Source of the DNA: Tannerellaceae bacterium
Lineage (GTDB): Bacteria > Bacteroidota > Bacteroidia > Bacteroidales > Tannerellaceae
Reading direction: 5' to 3'
Assembly: GCA_031271045.1 (NCBI GenBank)
Contig: JAISWO010000011.1
Coordinates: forward strand, 1 to 41,779
DNA: 41,779 nucleotides
Below the pieces are notes generated by a model. That model made no database searches, had not been told where the DNA came from, and was given only the letters and a program-made list of their open reading frames with translations. This document shows, piece after piece, positions 1 through 8,286 of this stretch (positions within the stretch are counted from its first letter, which is position 1; every line of letters starts with the position of its first letter). Position numbers and translations under genes: made by a program.

Positions 1-179
1 TTGTAAATCTTTGCTTTGGAGGTTGGGTAACCATGTTCCCTCAATAACTCCAGCGCATCCGTCAATGTGATGGTATCAACCTGAGATTGACTGGATGCGA
101 TTTTCGGTAAAGCGCCGGACACCGCCTCGCTTACGATTGCCCGTAATTCTTCGGGTGTGGTAACAATAATGTTGTTCAT
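1..179 (-). CDS. Small helix-turn-helix / excisionase-like protein, N-terminal part (cut by window edge)
   Basis: The reading frame starts at ATG 179 on the minus strand and runs off the left edge, so only about 59 residues are visible. The visible part has an acidic N-terminus (TPEELRAIV), a variable linker, and then ITLTDALELLREHGYPTSKA. That last stretch is the usual opening of MerR/Xis-like helix-turn-helix proteins found beside integrases in Bacteroidetes mobile elements. It has the same orientation as the next HTH gene and the integrase, which suggests an excision or control module. A near-perfect inverted repeat lies directly upstream of the start codon (183-213). The protein class comes from motif resemblance only; the target and exact role are unknown. 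Confidence 0.6.
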   Translation of the reverse strand, partial: MNNIIVTTPEELRAIVSEAVSGALPKIASSQSQVDTITLTDALELLREHGYPTSKAKIY

Positions 180-404
180 AAACTCAAATTTTAATGGTGT
201 TATTAAATTTGAGTGCAAATTAAAAACAGATACAACTGATAATCAAATCAGTAAATAGGATTACACGGGTAGGACAAACGAGGACAAGAGGTGAAACAGC
301 TACATATCGGAAAGACGAAAAACAGTTGTTCGCATTTACACTCTGGTGACATATCCGGACACTTCAAGGACAGACACGGTCAATGTAAAGCTGAAAAATA
401 AATT
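180..404. other. AT-rich intergenic stretch inside the mobile element
   Basis: Apart from the inverted repeat at 183-213, no supported gene is seen. Short AGGACAA words recur around 270-290, but no clear promoter of the TAnnTTTG type is visible in either direction. Confidence 0.4.
183..213. promoter_or_regulatory. Inverted repeat just upstream of the partial HTH gene
   Basis: CTCAAATTTTAAT (183-195) and ATTAAATTTGAG (202-213) are inverted copies with a 6-nt spacer and one bulged base. The site begins 3 nt upstream of the ATG at 179. Position and symmetry suit an autoregulatory operator or a leader hairpin; which of these it is cannot be told from sequence. Confidence 0.45.
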
Positions 405-815
405 TTACTTCCGGTTCTTTTGGTTTATAAGTTGTTCCAGAATTATATCAGGAGGAAATATTTCTATACTGCTGATAGTCTTTGATTTGACTGGAGTAAT
501 GAAGCCATCTTTAATCCATTTGTTAAGGGTGGGGCGTGAAATTTTCAACATTCTGGCGATGTCTTTTTTTAATACCATTGCCTCGCCATTGAAAACCTGA
601 AGAAATTCTTTATTGACCATCATGTAGCGTTTCAGATTGTCTATGGCTTTATCAATATCCTGAATATGAGGTATGATTTTCTTTTTCACCGATATTTCGA
701 TGGTACTCATATCATAATCGGCAGCCAATTCGGGATTTTTCTGTAATTCCGACACAATCATATCGTAAATCGAAGTGTCTTGGGCTGATATTTTATAGAG
801 CTTACGGCGGGACAT
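405..815 (-). CDS. Helix-turn-helix accessory protein of the integrated element (136 aa)
   Basis: A 136-residue basic protein. Its C-terminal third contains KKDIARMLKISRPTLNKWI, a well-formed helix-turn-helix of the Xis/MerR-like kind, followed by a short wing with basic residues (KDGFITPVKSK). The N-terminal two thirds are predicted helical, with no family I recognise. It lies in the same orientation as the integrase and between it and the second HTH gene, as is common for excision or regulatory genes in Bacteroidetes integrative elements. The region upstream (833-933) carries repeated CCAATT-containing sequence that could be its binding site. Function as excisionase or transcription factor is inferred. 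Confidence 0.65.
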   Translation of the reverse strand: MSRRKLYKISAQDTSIYDMIVSELQKNPELAADYDMSTIEISVKKKIIPHIQDIDKAIDNLKRYMMVNKEFLQVFNGEAMVLKKDIARMLKISRPTLNKWIKDGFITPVKSKTISSIEIFPPDIILEQLINQKNRK

Positions 816-832
816 GTTGTGATTTTGAATTA

Positions 833-933
833 TTATGAGCCAATTCTGGCCAATTAGAAATTTGACAATTATCTAATTATCATTGATATACTATTTTTAG
901 ATGTCTTTGTTGTCATATACTTATGAGCCAATT
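833..933. repeat. Spaced direct repeats between integrase and HTH gene
   Basis: TTATGAGCCAATT occurs exactly at 833-845 and again at 921-933. A further CCAATT core lies at 850-855. The repeats sit downstream of int and upstream of the 405-815 HTH gene. They could be binding sites for the integrase arm domain or for an HTH protein (inference). Confidence 0.45.
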
Positions 934-1028
934 AAAAATGGTTCCCATTTAAAAATATAGTTTGTTCTGCTTTTCTATCCCGGTTGTCATAAAAAAATGA
1001 AATATGGAACAAAAGTATAAAATTACAG

Positions 1029-2261
1029 TCAATCTCCGAAATTTGTCAGCAGTCTGGCGTTCTTTTCCCGTTCTTCCCTTTCAAACGATGCAAGATAATT
1101 TTCAGTAGTTTTCAAGTCATTATGTCCCAGACTTTCGGAAATATAAGAAATGTTCGCTCCCGAACGTTTAAGTACGGTTGCATAACTATGGCGGGCAGTA
1201 TAGGTGCTAATACCGTCAATACCTAAAGCAATCCCTATCTTTTTCAATCGCTTGTTGCATAATTTCACGATTGACTTTATCTTATCTTTCTTTTCAATGG
1301 GTGCTTCATTACCGGATAGATATCCGAAGATGTATGAATCCGGTTTTCGATCTTTATTTCCCCACCTGTCGATGATAGCCTGCATTTCCGGGGTAAGAAT
1401 TGCGCAAACTTCTTTCTTCAACTTAGCGGTACGGGATGTTTTCGCTCTAAGGAAACAAATTTCCCCATTATGGATATTGGAATATTTGAGAGTCAGCATA
1501 TCGGCAAAATTAATACCGTTGCAGAGATACGAGAAAAACCACAAGTCTCGATACCTTTCCGTCGCTTCTCGTCCGTCTGTGTAAGTTACTATTGACTTAA
1601 CCTGTTGTATCGTCAGTGCTAATTTTCTGCCCTGTCCAGTTGGAATCTCATACCTTCCGTTTCCGAATGGATATTGGTTCTCTTTGAGGACACCTGCTTT
1701 TTTCCCTTCGTTCATAATACAGCGAATAGCCCGGCAATACATGCCAATCGTTGTATAGCTCCTACCGTTATTAAGCAGATATTTCTCATATTTACGCAAC
1801 CAATCTACGGTGATACTTTCAAATAATATCCGATTTCCTGCAAAATTTTCAATACTTCTCAATGCGTCTTTGTAGTATAGATGACTGCCGACCTGGGCAT
1901 TGTCCAATAACGTTTGTATTTTTGTTCTGAAGGCTATGTTTACAGTATCGGATACCGTTTTACATAAGCGGGCATTGAGTGCGTCAAAAGAAAAGCCTTC
2001 TTCATATTCCAACTCCTGAACAGTCTCTTTTATCTTCTCAAAAGAGTTTTGAATGTCCATTCGGATTAAAATCAATGATTTACTCTTTGTCTCGGGTAAT
2101 TTTGTCCAATCCTCCATAGACAAAGTCTTACCTGTTGAGTAGTATTTGCGCACACGCCTATACGTTACCCGTATCTTAACCGGGTACAAATTTTCATTGG
2201 TTGCTCTCCTATCATCAATGATAGAAGCCACTGTCACACCATTATTCGAATAATTATACAT
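1029..2261 (-). CDS. int: Tyrosine recombinase / integrase of the mobile element
   Basis: A protein of 410 residues if translation starts at ATG 2261 (an in-frame upstream ATG at 2333 would add 24 residues that look unlike the family). The N-terminal arm-binding part (RVTYRRVRKYYSTGKTLS) and SAM-like core-binding domain are followed by the catalytic domain. Box II shows TARHSYATVLKR (Arg 357), then SLGH (His 380) and the nucleophile in ENYLASF (Tyr 389). At the box I position (CNGINFADM) the usual Arg is replaced by Asn at about residue 251. The known relative IntDOT also lacks this Arg, so activity is still plausible. The gene reads away from the adjacent tRNA-half junction, the normal layout for element integrases, and probably catalyses recombination at the tRNA 3' end. 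Confidence 0.92.
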   Translation of the reverse strand: MYNYSNNGVTVASIIDDRRATNENLYPVKIRVTYRRVRKYYSTGKTLSMEDWTKLPETKSKSLILIRMDIQNSFEKIKETVQELEYEEGFSFDALNARLCKTVSDTVNIAFRTKIQTLLDNAQVGSHLYYKDALRSIENFAGNRILFESITVDWLRKYEKYLLNNGRSYTTIGMYCRAIRCIMNEGKKAGVLKENQYPFGNGRYEIPTGQGRKLALTIQQVKSIVTYTDGREATERYRDLWFFSYLCNGINFADMLTLKYSNIHNGEICFLRAKTSRTAKLKKEVCAILTPEMQAIIDRWGNKDRKPDSYIFGYLSGNEAPIEKKDKIKSIVKLCNKRLKKIGIALGIDGISTYTARHSYATVLKRSGANISYISESLGHNDLKTTENYLASFEREEREKNARLLTNFGD

Positions 2262-2436
2262 ATCTTTATTGTTCTCTGTGTGTAAATAAAAATTTGCACA
2301 CAATTTGCACACAAAGATAGCGATTATATCCAAATAAATACAATAGCACGATACGATAAAATTTTATTTTACGCTGATATTTAATAAATTAAATGTCAAA
2401 AGAAAATCAAGGAAAACATATGAAAAGGCTTGTGTG

Positions 2437-2482
2437 CTGACTCATAATCAGGGAGTCCTTGGTTCAAGCCCAAGTGGGACCA
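2437..2482 (+). other. tRNA(CAT) 3'-half: attachment-site junction of the integrated element
   Basis: From 2437 the sequence is the 3' part of a tRNA. The anticodon stem CTGA/TCAG encloses loop CTCATAA (anticodon CAT, 2443-2445); a 5-nt variable region follows, then a T-arm (stem CTTGG/CCAAG around TTCAAGC), the acceptor strand TGGGACC and discriminator A at 2482. No D-arm or 5' acceptor strand precedes it, and the 27:43 pair is already broken (G opposite G), so identity to a tRNA begins at about 2437. This is expected at the distal junction of an element inserted in a tRNA 3' end. The intact tRNA should lie at the other end of the element, outside the window to the left. Identity as tRNA-Met or a CAT isoacceptor is inferred from the anticodon. 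Confidence 0.8.
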
Positions 2483-2490
2483 CGTTGATA

Positions 2491-2524
2491 GACGGCCGCT
2501 TATGATTACTCATAAGCGGCCGTC
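2491..2524. terminator. Strong hairpin terminator after the tRNA half
   Basis: Perfect 15-bp stem GACGGCCGCTTATGA / TCATAAGCGGCCGTC with loop TTAC, followed by a T-rich stretch (CTGTTTCTGTT). It probably terminated the tRNA transcript, and it also lies just downstream of the leftward six-gene operon ending at 2557, so it may act in both directions. Confidence 0.8.
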
Positions 2525-2556
2525 CTGTTTCTGTTACATAGGTTTTGTACGCGCTT

Positions 2557-3639
2557 TCAGAAAGAGTATTTCAGCCTGGCAAAGGCCAATAATATCTGCA
2601 TATTACCCAAGCCGGCTATGTCCGATGCGGCGAAGTATTGAGCGATGAAGGAAAGGTCGAGATCGCCGGCAACGGAACAATCGAGGGAACAACCGGCATA
2701 AAAAGCTTGTATCCCGGCAAAGTATAGGGCCGACAACGAAGCGTTCAAACGGGGAGTGAGCGGATAAGAGGCCTGCATAAACATATTCCAGTCGCTGATC
2801 GAGAGGTGTTTGGCCGACAAGGGTGCTTCGTACAATCCCATCAGGCCGGCCGAGGAGGCGTTGCCGCCGTTGTTGTACAACGCCTCTGCTTGTAGCATCA
2901 GCGAGTTGGGAAACATGTAATCCATTCCCACGGAAGCGGCTATCACAAAACCGCTTCCATCCGCCGGCAAGCTATCCGTGGGATGGAAGAGCGAAACCTC
3001 ACCACGGAAATTAAGACCGCGGAAGTCGCCGCTCCACGCTCCGGCTGCGACGATGTCGGATCCGGCGTAAAGGCCTCCCATCACCTGGTAATCGAAGTTG
3101 TTGCGGTTCCAACGATGCAGCAAGGCGGCCGTCACCCGGTGCGAAGCATTGAGCGAGGCTGCCAGTTCGGTAGATGCCGTCGGGCTATGGTAGCGGGTTG
3201 CCCGGAAGGCATCGCTACCCGGGCGTTCCACATAATCGAAATCGAAGAAGGAATAAGTGTTGAACAAATCGTTAGGATTCCAGACGAGCGTCTGCCCCCA
3301 GTTGACGCGCTGACGCCCGAGTTGCAGGTTCCACGGCCCCTGCTCGAAGGTAAGGTAAAGGCGGTCGAAGGTTGCATGCAGTTCATGCTCCTTGTCTCCC
3401 AGGTTGCCGGCGATGTAGCGGTTTCTCATACCGGCATCCATACGCCAATTGGCGGCAAACTGCCATCCGAAGTTGAGGCGGTTGTGCAGCAGGTTCTCCC
3501 ACGCCCATGTAGCTGAGGGACGCTGTGCGACGACCGAAACCATATCGCTTACGTAGCCCGACAGTTCCGGCTTGCCGGTCTGTGCAGCCATGGAGCCTGC
3601 GATGAGCGCCAGGCAAAGGAGCATGAGGAAGCGTTTCAT
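2557..3639 (-). CDS. Outer-membrane beta-barrel protein, last gene of the ABC/LolA-like operon
   Basis: A 360-residue protein with a clear signal peptide ([20 protein letters not shown]). The rest is rich in alternating aromatic and polar strands and ends in [11 protein letters not shown], with a C-terminal aromatic typical of outer-membrane barrels. The segment [21 protein letters not shown] resembles DUF1302/porin-like barrels that accompany lipid or hydrophobic-substrate exporters. Its start overlaps the stop of the ATPase gene by 4 nt, so it is translationally coupled to the transporter. I infer that it is the outer-membrane exit or acceptor component for substrate handled by the two permeases and the LolA-like carrier. 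The substrate is unknown. Confidence 0.75.
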   Translation of the reverse strand: MKRFLMLLCLALIAGSMAAQTGKPELSGYVSDMVSVVAQRPSATWAWENLLHNRLNFGWQFAANWRMDAGMRNRYIAGNLGDKEHELHATFDRLYLTFEQGPWNLQLGRQRVNWGQTLVWNPNDLFNTYSFFDFDYVERPGSDAFRATRYHSPTASTELAASLNASHRVTAALLHRWNRNNFDYQVMGGLYAGSDIVAAGAWSGDFRGLNFRGEVSLFHPTDSLPADGSGFVIAASVGMDYMFPNSLMLQAEALYNNGGNASSAGLMGLYEAPLSAKHLSISDWNMFMQASYPLTPRLNASLSALYFAGIQAFYAGCSLDCSVAGDLDLSFIAQYFAASDIAGLGNMQILLAFARLKYSF

Positions 3640-4331
3640 CCTTCTTTGACGATGTCGTTTACGATCCGTCCGTCTTCGAGGGTAATGATACGCCGCGCCT
3701 TGGCCATGATGCGCGGATCGTGGGTGGAGAAGAGGAAAGTGGTATGCTCCTGCTTGTTCAGGCGCTCCATCATGTCGAGGAGGTTTGCGGCAGACTTACT
3801 GTCTAAGTTGGCCGTAGGCTCGTCGGCCAGGATGAAGCGGGGCTTCGAGGCCAGGGCGCGGGCCACGGCGACGCGCTGCTGCTGTCCTCCGGAAAGTTTG
3901 GCCGGACGGCTGTCGGCGCGGTCGCCCAGCCCGACGGCATCAAGCAGTTCCATCGAACGGCTGTCGGCATCCCTGCGCTTACGTCCCTGCAAGTCCATGA
4001 TGAAGGAGACATTCTCTTTCGCTGTCAGCACCGGGATCAGGTTATAGGATTGAAAGATGAAACCGATATGATGCAGGCGGAAGTCTATCAGCTCCCGGGA
4101 CGAGAGGCGCGAGATGTCTTCTCCATCAATGCAGAGGCTGCCCGCTGTAGGAGTATCCAGGCCTCCAATCAGGTTGAGGAGCGTAGTTTTTCCCGAACCG
4201 GAAGGGCCTACGATGGCCGTAAATTCGCCTTGCGCGATACAGAGGCTTACGCCGTCTACGGCATGTACTTCGGATGCCTGGTCTTTGTATATCTTGTATA
4301 AGTCTTTTGTTTCAATAATAAAGGATGACAT
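3636..4331 (-). CDS. ABC transporter ATP-binding protein (LolD/MacB type)
   Basis: A 231-residue ATPase with every expected motif: Walker [11 protein letters not shown]-loop in [17 protein letters not shown], signature [15 protein letters not shown], Walker [13 protein letters not shown] and the H-loop in STHD. The length and the [10 protein letters not shown] segment fit the LolD/MacB/FtsE subfamily, which pairs with FtsX-type permeases and performs mechanotransmission rather than classical import. It follows two such permeases in the same operon with a 45-nt gap, and overlaps the downstream barrel gene by 4 nt. It should power substrate extraction from the inner membrane by the two upstream permease proteins. 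Confidence 0.93.
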   Translation of the reverse strand: MSSFIIETKDLYKIYKDQASEVHAVDGVSLCIAQGEFTAIVGPSGSGKTTLLNLIGGLDTPTAGSLCIDGEDISRLSSRELIDFRLHHIGFIFQSYNLIPVLTAKENVSFIMDLQGRKRRDADSRSMELLDAVGLGDRADSRPAKLSGGQQQRVAVARALASKPRFILADEPTANLDSKSAANLLDMMERLNKQEHTTFLFSTHDPRIMAKARRIITLEDGRIVNDIVKEG

Positions 4332-4376
4332 AATCTTAGGTGTTTTTATAGGAATGAATGGTGTTCAATATCAATA

Positions 4377-5606
4377 TCAATATCTGATGGAATCCAGCGG
4401 TTCGAGCTTCAGGGCTTTGCGGGCAGGATAGATGGCGGACAGGAGGCCGGTCAGGATGACCAGCGTCACGATCCCGGCAAAGGTCTTCAGTTGCATGACC
4501 GGATAGACGATCGAGCCGAAGCCGAAATCCTCGAACTGGTCTTCGAGCATAAAGGTGAGGTCGATACCATTCCTCGCCGTATATCCGGTGACTACCAGAC
4601 CCAGCAGGATACCAATGCAACTGCCCAGCCCGGTGAGGAACAACGTCTCGAGCATAATCATCCGGAAGATCCGCTTCCGGCTCATACCGATGCAGGCCAG
4701 CATACCCAGCTCGCGCGTGCGCTCCAGAACGGCCATCAGCATCGTATTGACGATCCCGAACGACAAGGCGGCCAGGAAGATCGCCAGTATGACGCCATTC
4801 ATCAGGTCGATCCACCGGAACATCAGCCCCAGCTCGGGTTGCAACACATCCCAGCTTTGCACATCCATGCCGGGCAGTAAGGTTTGCAGCCGGGGCAGGG
4901 CGCTACGGCAGGTTTCAAAGCCGGAGGTCATCAGGCTTACCTCGTGGGCGGCGCCGGCGGGCAGTCCGGTGTAGGGCAGGATATCGCTTTTGCGCACCAA
5001 TACGCATCCTTCGTCGAAGGAGGTATTCGACGTCTTGAAGATGCCGCCTACGCGGAAGGCGACGTTCTGTATTTCGCCTTCTGTATCCTGGAAGGTGAGC
5101 ACTAATTTTGACCTCAGGCGGACTTTCAGTTTCTCGGCCGTCTTGCGGCTGATGACGATCTGCATCCGTCCGTCGTCGGGAAAGAAGGAGCCGCAGGTGT
5201 CGGGGATGGTTTGGTAGAGGAGGAAGACGCCCTTTTCGTCGGCCACATCGACTCCTTTTACCGCAACGCCGACCGCATTAGCCGCCGAGGCCAGCATACC
5301 GCTCAGCTCGAGCCGGTAGCTCGAGCCGGTGATTTCGCTCACGGAGGCGATGTGACTTCGGACGTCTTCTTGCATGAAGAAGGCGTTGATGTCGTTGTTT
5401 GCATCGAAGTCCGGATGATGAATCCGGATGTAGGAGAGGTGGTTCCGGATGTCGGACTCGACGCTGCGGCTGATCCATCCGCTCATAAAGGCCGTCATGA
5501 AGGTTCCGGCAAACAGGCCGACGGCAATTGCGCCCAGTATCATGCCGCTACGTAGTTTGTTACGCCATATATTCTTCCAGGCGAGGGAAACAAGGATTGT
5601 TTTCAT
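4377..5606 (-). CDS. FtsX/LolE-type ABC transporter permease (second of pair)
   Basis: A 409-residue membrane protein with the MacB/FtsX layout. One N-terminal membrane helix (LRSGMILGAIAVGLFAGTF) comes just after the amphipathic start AWKNIWRNK. A large periplasmic MacB-core-like domain covers roughly residues 45-275. Three C-terminal helices form the FtsX domain, with the coupling motif ERTRELGMLACIGMSR. The paired permease gene upstream ends in the overlap TGATG, sharing one nucleotide. The two permeases probably form a LolC/LolE-like heterodimer, served by the ATPase encoded downstream. Confidence 0.9.
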   Translation of the reverse strand: MKTILVSLAWKNIWRNKLRSGMILGAIAVGLFAGTFMTAFMSGWISRSVESDIRNHLSYIRIHHPDFDANNDINAFFMQEDVRSHIASVSEITGSSYRLELSGMLASAANAVGVAVKGVDVADEKGVFLLYQTIPDTCGSFFPDDGRMQIVISRKTAEKLKVRLRSKLVLTFQDTEGEIQNVAFRVGGIFKTSNTSFDEGCVLVRKSDILPYTGLPAGAAHEVSLMTSGFETCRSALPRLQTLLPGMDVQSWDVLQPELGLMFRWIDLMNGVILAIFLAALSFGIVNTMLMAVLERTRELGMLACIGMSRKRIFRMIMLETLFLTGLGSCIGILLGLVVTGYTARNGIDLTFMLEDQFEDFGFGSIVYPVMQLKTFAGIVTLVILTGLLSAIYPARKALKLEPLDSIRY

Positions 5607-6823
5607 CAGGATCGGATTGCTTTGTTTACTTCTAATTTTATGATCACACGGACCGGATAGAGGATGGTCAGGCTTGTTATCAGCAGTACAATGAGCGCCT
5701 GGCTGACGAACAGGAATGGGTCGGCGTCCATCGGGACGACCGGCTCCATGCCGTAAGCGCTCATAGCAACCGCCACCTCGCCGCCGAGCGGTATGGGATG
5801 ATGATGGAAATAAAGCACAATGGGAATGCTCGCCGCAAGTCCGGCCAGGAGTCCTATGCAGGTCATGAAGAAGAGCTCGGTGGCTACGCTCCGGGCTAAT
5901 CGGCCTCTTCGCATACCCAGGGCGACGATCATACCGAACTCCCTACGCCGCTCGGTGGTCATCATAATGATCGTTCCCAGGATGCCGAAGCCGACAATGA
6001 GGTAGAGTACAAAGATGATGATCTTCGAGAAGGCCGCATCGGACTCGGCTTGCTTGAGGAGGTCTTTCATGGTGACTTCCCAGGATAAGGTTTCATAGAT
6101 CGAAGGGTCTATGCTTTCGTTCACCTTGTGCATGGTTTCCTCCAGCGCTTTGCCGTCGTCGATGGCAATGAGGATCCCGCTGTATCCATTGGGCATGCCG
6201 ATAAATTCCTGCGCCGCCGGGAGCGACATATAAAGCAGCCCCTTGTCCATCTCGGGCGTTATGAATGACAGGATACCGCGGATCGGATACAGCCCTATGG
6301 CTCCGGCGCCGTGATAGCCTTGCCCGATCAGCGCCAGGCTGTCGCCGACGCTTACCTGGAGGTATTCGCTCAGGGCTTTGCCGATCAGCACTCCGTTGTC
6401 GGCCGGTTCGAGGTAATTGCCGGCCACGAGCCGCTGCGGAAGTGATGATTTCTTTTCTTCCCGCACCGGGTCGATGCCTGTGACGGCAATGCCTTTGCTT
6501 ACGTTATAATCGGAAGAGGCCAGGGCAAATGTTTCGATCCGCGGGGAAATGTTTACTACGTGTGCAATCCGCTCCAACTGCGCAATCGTCTCCGGGTCCA
6601 TCTCCATGAAGTTGTCCGTTACCGGATCGTCCCAGTATCCTTTCAGGTGAACCTGGATATGTCCGGTCTGGGTGCGCAACATATTCTCGATCACCCTTGT
6701 CCACGAGCCGTTCGAGAACGACATCATCAGGATGGACAGGAAGACGGCAAAGAATACGGAGGAAATCGTGATGAGCGTCCGGCGATGATTACGCCAGATG
6801 TTTCGCCAGGGTAGTCGTATCAT
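5606..6823 (-). CDS. FtsX/LolC-type ABC transporter permease (first of pair)
   Basis: A 405-residue protein starting IRLPWRNIWRNHRRT, then an N-terminal membrane helix, a periplasmic domain of about 220 residues, and three C-terminal membrane helices with the FtsX coupling segment ERRREFGMIVALGMRRGR. It has the same architecture as the next gene but only modest similarity by eye, which favours a heterodimeric transporter. It begins 2 nt after the stop of the LolA-like gene and shares one nucleotide with the next gene, so the transporter is tightly coupled with a periplasmic carrier. Confidence 0.9.
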   Translation of the reverse strand: MIRLPWRNIWRNHRRTLITISSVFFAVFLSILMMSFSNGSWTRVIENMLRTQTGHIQVHLKGYWDDPVTDNFMEMDPETIAQLERIAHVVNISPRIETFALASSDYNVSKGIAVTGIDPVREEKKSSLPQRLVAGNYLEPADNGVLIGKALSEYLQVSVGDSLALIGQGYHGAGAIGLYPIRGILSFITPEMDKGLLYMSLPAAQEFIGMPNGYSGILIAIDDGKALEETMHKVNESIDPSIYETLSWEVTMKDLLKQAESDAAFSKIIIFVLYLIVGFGILGTIIMMTTERRREFGMIVALGMRRGRLARSVATELFFMTCIGLLAGLAASIPIVLYFHHHPIPLGGEVAVAMSAYGMEPVVPMDADPFLFVSQALIVLLITSLTILYPVRVIIKLEVNKAIRS

Positions 6824-6825
6824 GG

Positions 6826-7605
6826 TTATTTAACGCTTTTCATGTTTTGCTGGGAGAAGAAGGAGTCTGCAAGGGGCGGGTCGAAGTCGTGCCGGAGGAT
6901 GGTCATGACGGTTTTCTGGTTGGGCTTGTCGGCCGGGACGATTTCCATGCGCGAAGCGAGGCGGCGGCGGCCGTAGGAGCGGATGTCATAGCCGTTGTAG
7001 GTATTGATCAGGAGGTTGTCTTCGTCGTAGAACTCGGTTTTGATCTCGATATAGTCTGTCGTCGAGATCCACATGACGAGCTTACCCCATACCACGGTGG
7101 CGTCTTCCTTGGGGAGCAGGATGACTTTATAGCAATCATACTCGCGCACCTTTTCGGTCTTTTCCAGTTGGTGTGTATAATCGTTCACGCTCGAGGATTG
7201 CTTCACCAAGTCGTCGTTAGTAAAGTCGCTGCCCATCCAGGATTGCCCCATGACGGATGACGACATTTTGATCATCCTTCCGATGCTTGGCACCCAGTTC
7301 CACAGGTCTTTTTGCCTCTTGAGGAAGGCTTGCCCCTTGTCTTTGGCCGGCGAGGTGATCAGGACTAAGGAATAGTCGTCGCCTTTGGACCAGTTTTTGA
7401 TTCCGACTTCGCGCGTCCAGGTGGGGCGTACGACCGTCATGGTGATTTCGGAGTAGAGGCTGTTGCCTCGACTGTTTTCGTCGGCTTTGCGTACGATCTC
7501 GGTTGCCGTCGGAGTTTGCGCCCGGAGGGATACAACGATGGGAAGCAACAGCAGGCATATCGCCGTCGTTCTTCCGGAGCGCAGATAGTCTTTCATTGTT
7601 TTCAT
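6826..7605 (-). CDS. LolA-like outer-membrane lipoprotein-sorting protein
   Basis: A 259-residue exported protein with a signal peptide (about residues 12-30, ending LRAQ). The mature part has the signature of the COG2834/LolA-like family: repeated amphipathic strands (SEITMTVVRPTWTREVGIKNW), then LWNWVPSIGRMIKMSSSVMG followed by QSWMGSDFTNDDLVK. Such proteins are half-open beta-barrels that shuttle lipid or lipoprotein-like ligands across the periplasm. It lies between the TetR gene (41-nt gap) and two FtsX-type permeases (2-nt gap). I infer that it receives the ligand released by the permeases and passes it to the outer-membrane barrel at the end of the operon. It differs from housekeeping LolA, so a dedicated cargo is likely. 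Confidence 0.87.
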   Translation of the reverse strand: MKTMKDYLRSGRTTAICLLLLPIVVSLRAQTPTATEIVRKADENSRGNSLYSEITMTVVRPTWTREVGIKNWSKGDDYSLVLITSPAKDKGQAFLKRQKDLWNWVPSIGRMIKMSSSVMGQSWMGSDFTNDDLVKQSSSVNDYTHQLEKTEKVREYDCYKVILLPKEDATVVWGKLVMWISTTDYIEIKTEFYDEDNLLINTYNGYDIRSYGRRRLASRMEIVPADKPNQKTVMTILRHDFDPPLADSFFSQQNMKSVK

Positions 7606-7646
7606 TGCATATCAGCTTTTACATTATAATATATATGTACTATTCT

Positions 7647-8258
7647 CTATTCGCTCTTTTCTGTTTTCTCTTCCCGGTTCGTTAGACCGAACTTTTCGTG
7701 GAGAAAGTCGACAATCGATTCCTTGAGCATATCCATCGGCAGCGTACTCTGCCGGTCGCCAAAGAGGGCCAGGATGGAGAATCCCTTCGAAAGGGTGCTC
7801 ATGAGCAGCAATTCCTTGAGCGCCCTCTCGCCGAAATGCCGGTTGTAAAATTCAACCATCGAATGGAAAGGCCGGTTGGCGTCTGCCAAGGGTCCGAGCC
7901 TTTGCACCACTCCGGGCTGGACGCTCAGGGCGGTATAGAGCTTGAAGAAATTCTTCTGTATCGTGATTTTATCAAACATCCTCTCGACGCTCTCCACGAA
8001 GGTCTCCGGCGTCAGGTGTTCGGGGAAGAGTCCTTCGCTCATCCTGTCGATGCCCGAGGTCAGGATATTGTACAACAGATCATCCTTACTCTTGAAATAG
8101 GTATAGATTAATCCTTTTGCAACGCCGGCCTGCCGGGCGATCTGTTCGATGCTGGTGTGCACATAACCGGCTTCGGCAAAGAGTTCGAGCGCGGCATCCA
8201 TGATGATTTGCTTCTTTTCCGTCCGAATAGCTTCATTCTGTTCTTTTGTTCTCGGCAT
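7647..8258 (-). CDS. TetR/AcrR-family transcriptional regulator
   Basis: A 203-residue protein with the N-terminal TetR DNA-binding domain: IIMDAALELFAEAGYVHTSIEQIARQAGVAKGLIYTYF is split over helices 1-3, and FKSKDDLLYNIL continues it. The C-terminal ligand domain is variable. It is the first gene of a leftward operon with the LolA-like carrier, permeases, ATPase and barrel. A perfect Bacteroidetes-type promoter and a TGAC...GTCA palindrome lie directly upstream, so autorepression plus control of the whole operon is the simplest model. The inducer is unknown, possibly the transported compound (inference). Confidence 0.93.
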   Translation of the reverse strand: MPRTKEQNEAIRTEKKQIIMDAALELFAEAGYVHTSIEQIARQAGVAKGLIYTYFKSKDDLLYNILTSGIDRMSEGLFPEHLTPETFVESVERMFDKITIQKNFFKLYTALSVQPGVVQRLGPLADANRPFHSMVEFYNRHFGERALKELLLMSTLSKGFSILALFGDRQSTLPMDMLKESIVDFLHEKFGLTNREEKTEKSE

Positions 8259-8270
8259 ATCTTTTTATAT

Positions 8271-8284
8271 TGACTGGTTGGTCA
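8271..8284. promoter_or_regulatory. Putative TetR operator
   Basis: TGACTGGTTGGTCA is an inverted repeat (TGAC/GTCA arms with a central GGTT region). It lies between the -7 box and the tetR start codon, over the predicted transcription start (about 8280). The form is typical of TetR-family operators. Confidence 0.6.
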
Positions 8285-8286
8285 GG

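Noticed and set aside
2437-2482. Functional tRNA gene
   Set aside because: Only the anticodon arm, T-arm and 3' acceptor strand are present; no D-arm or 5' acceptor strand can be found upstream.
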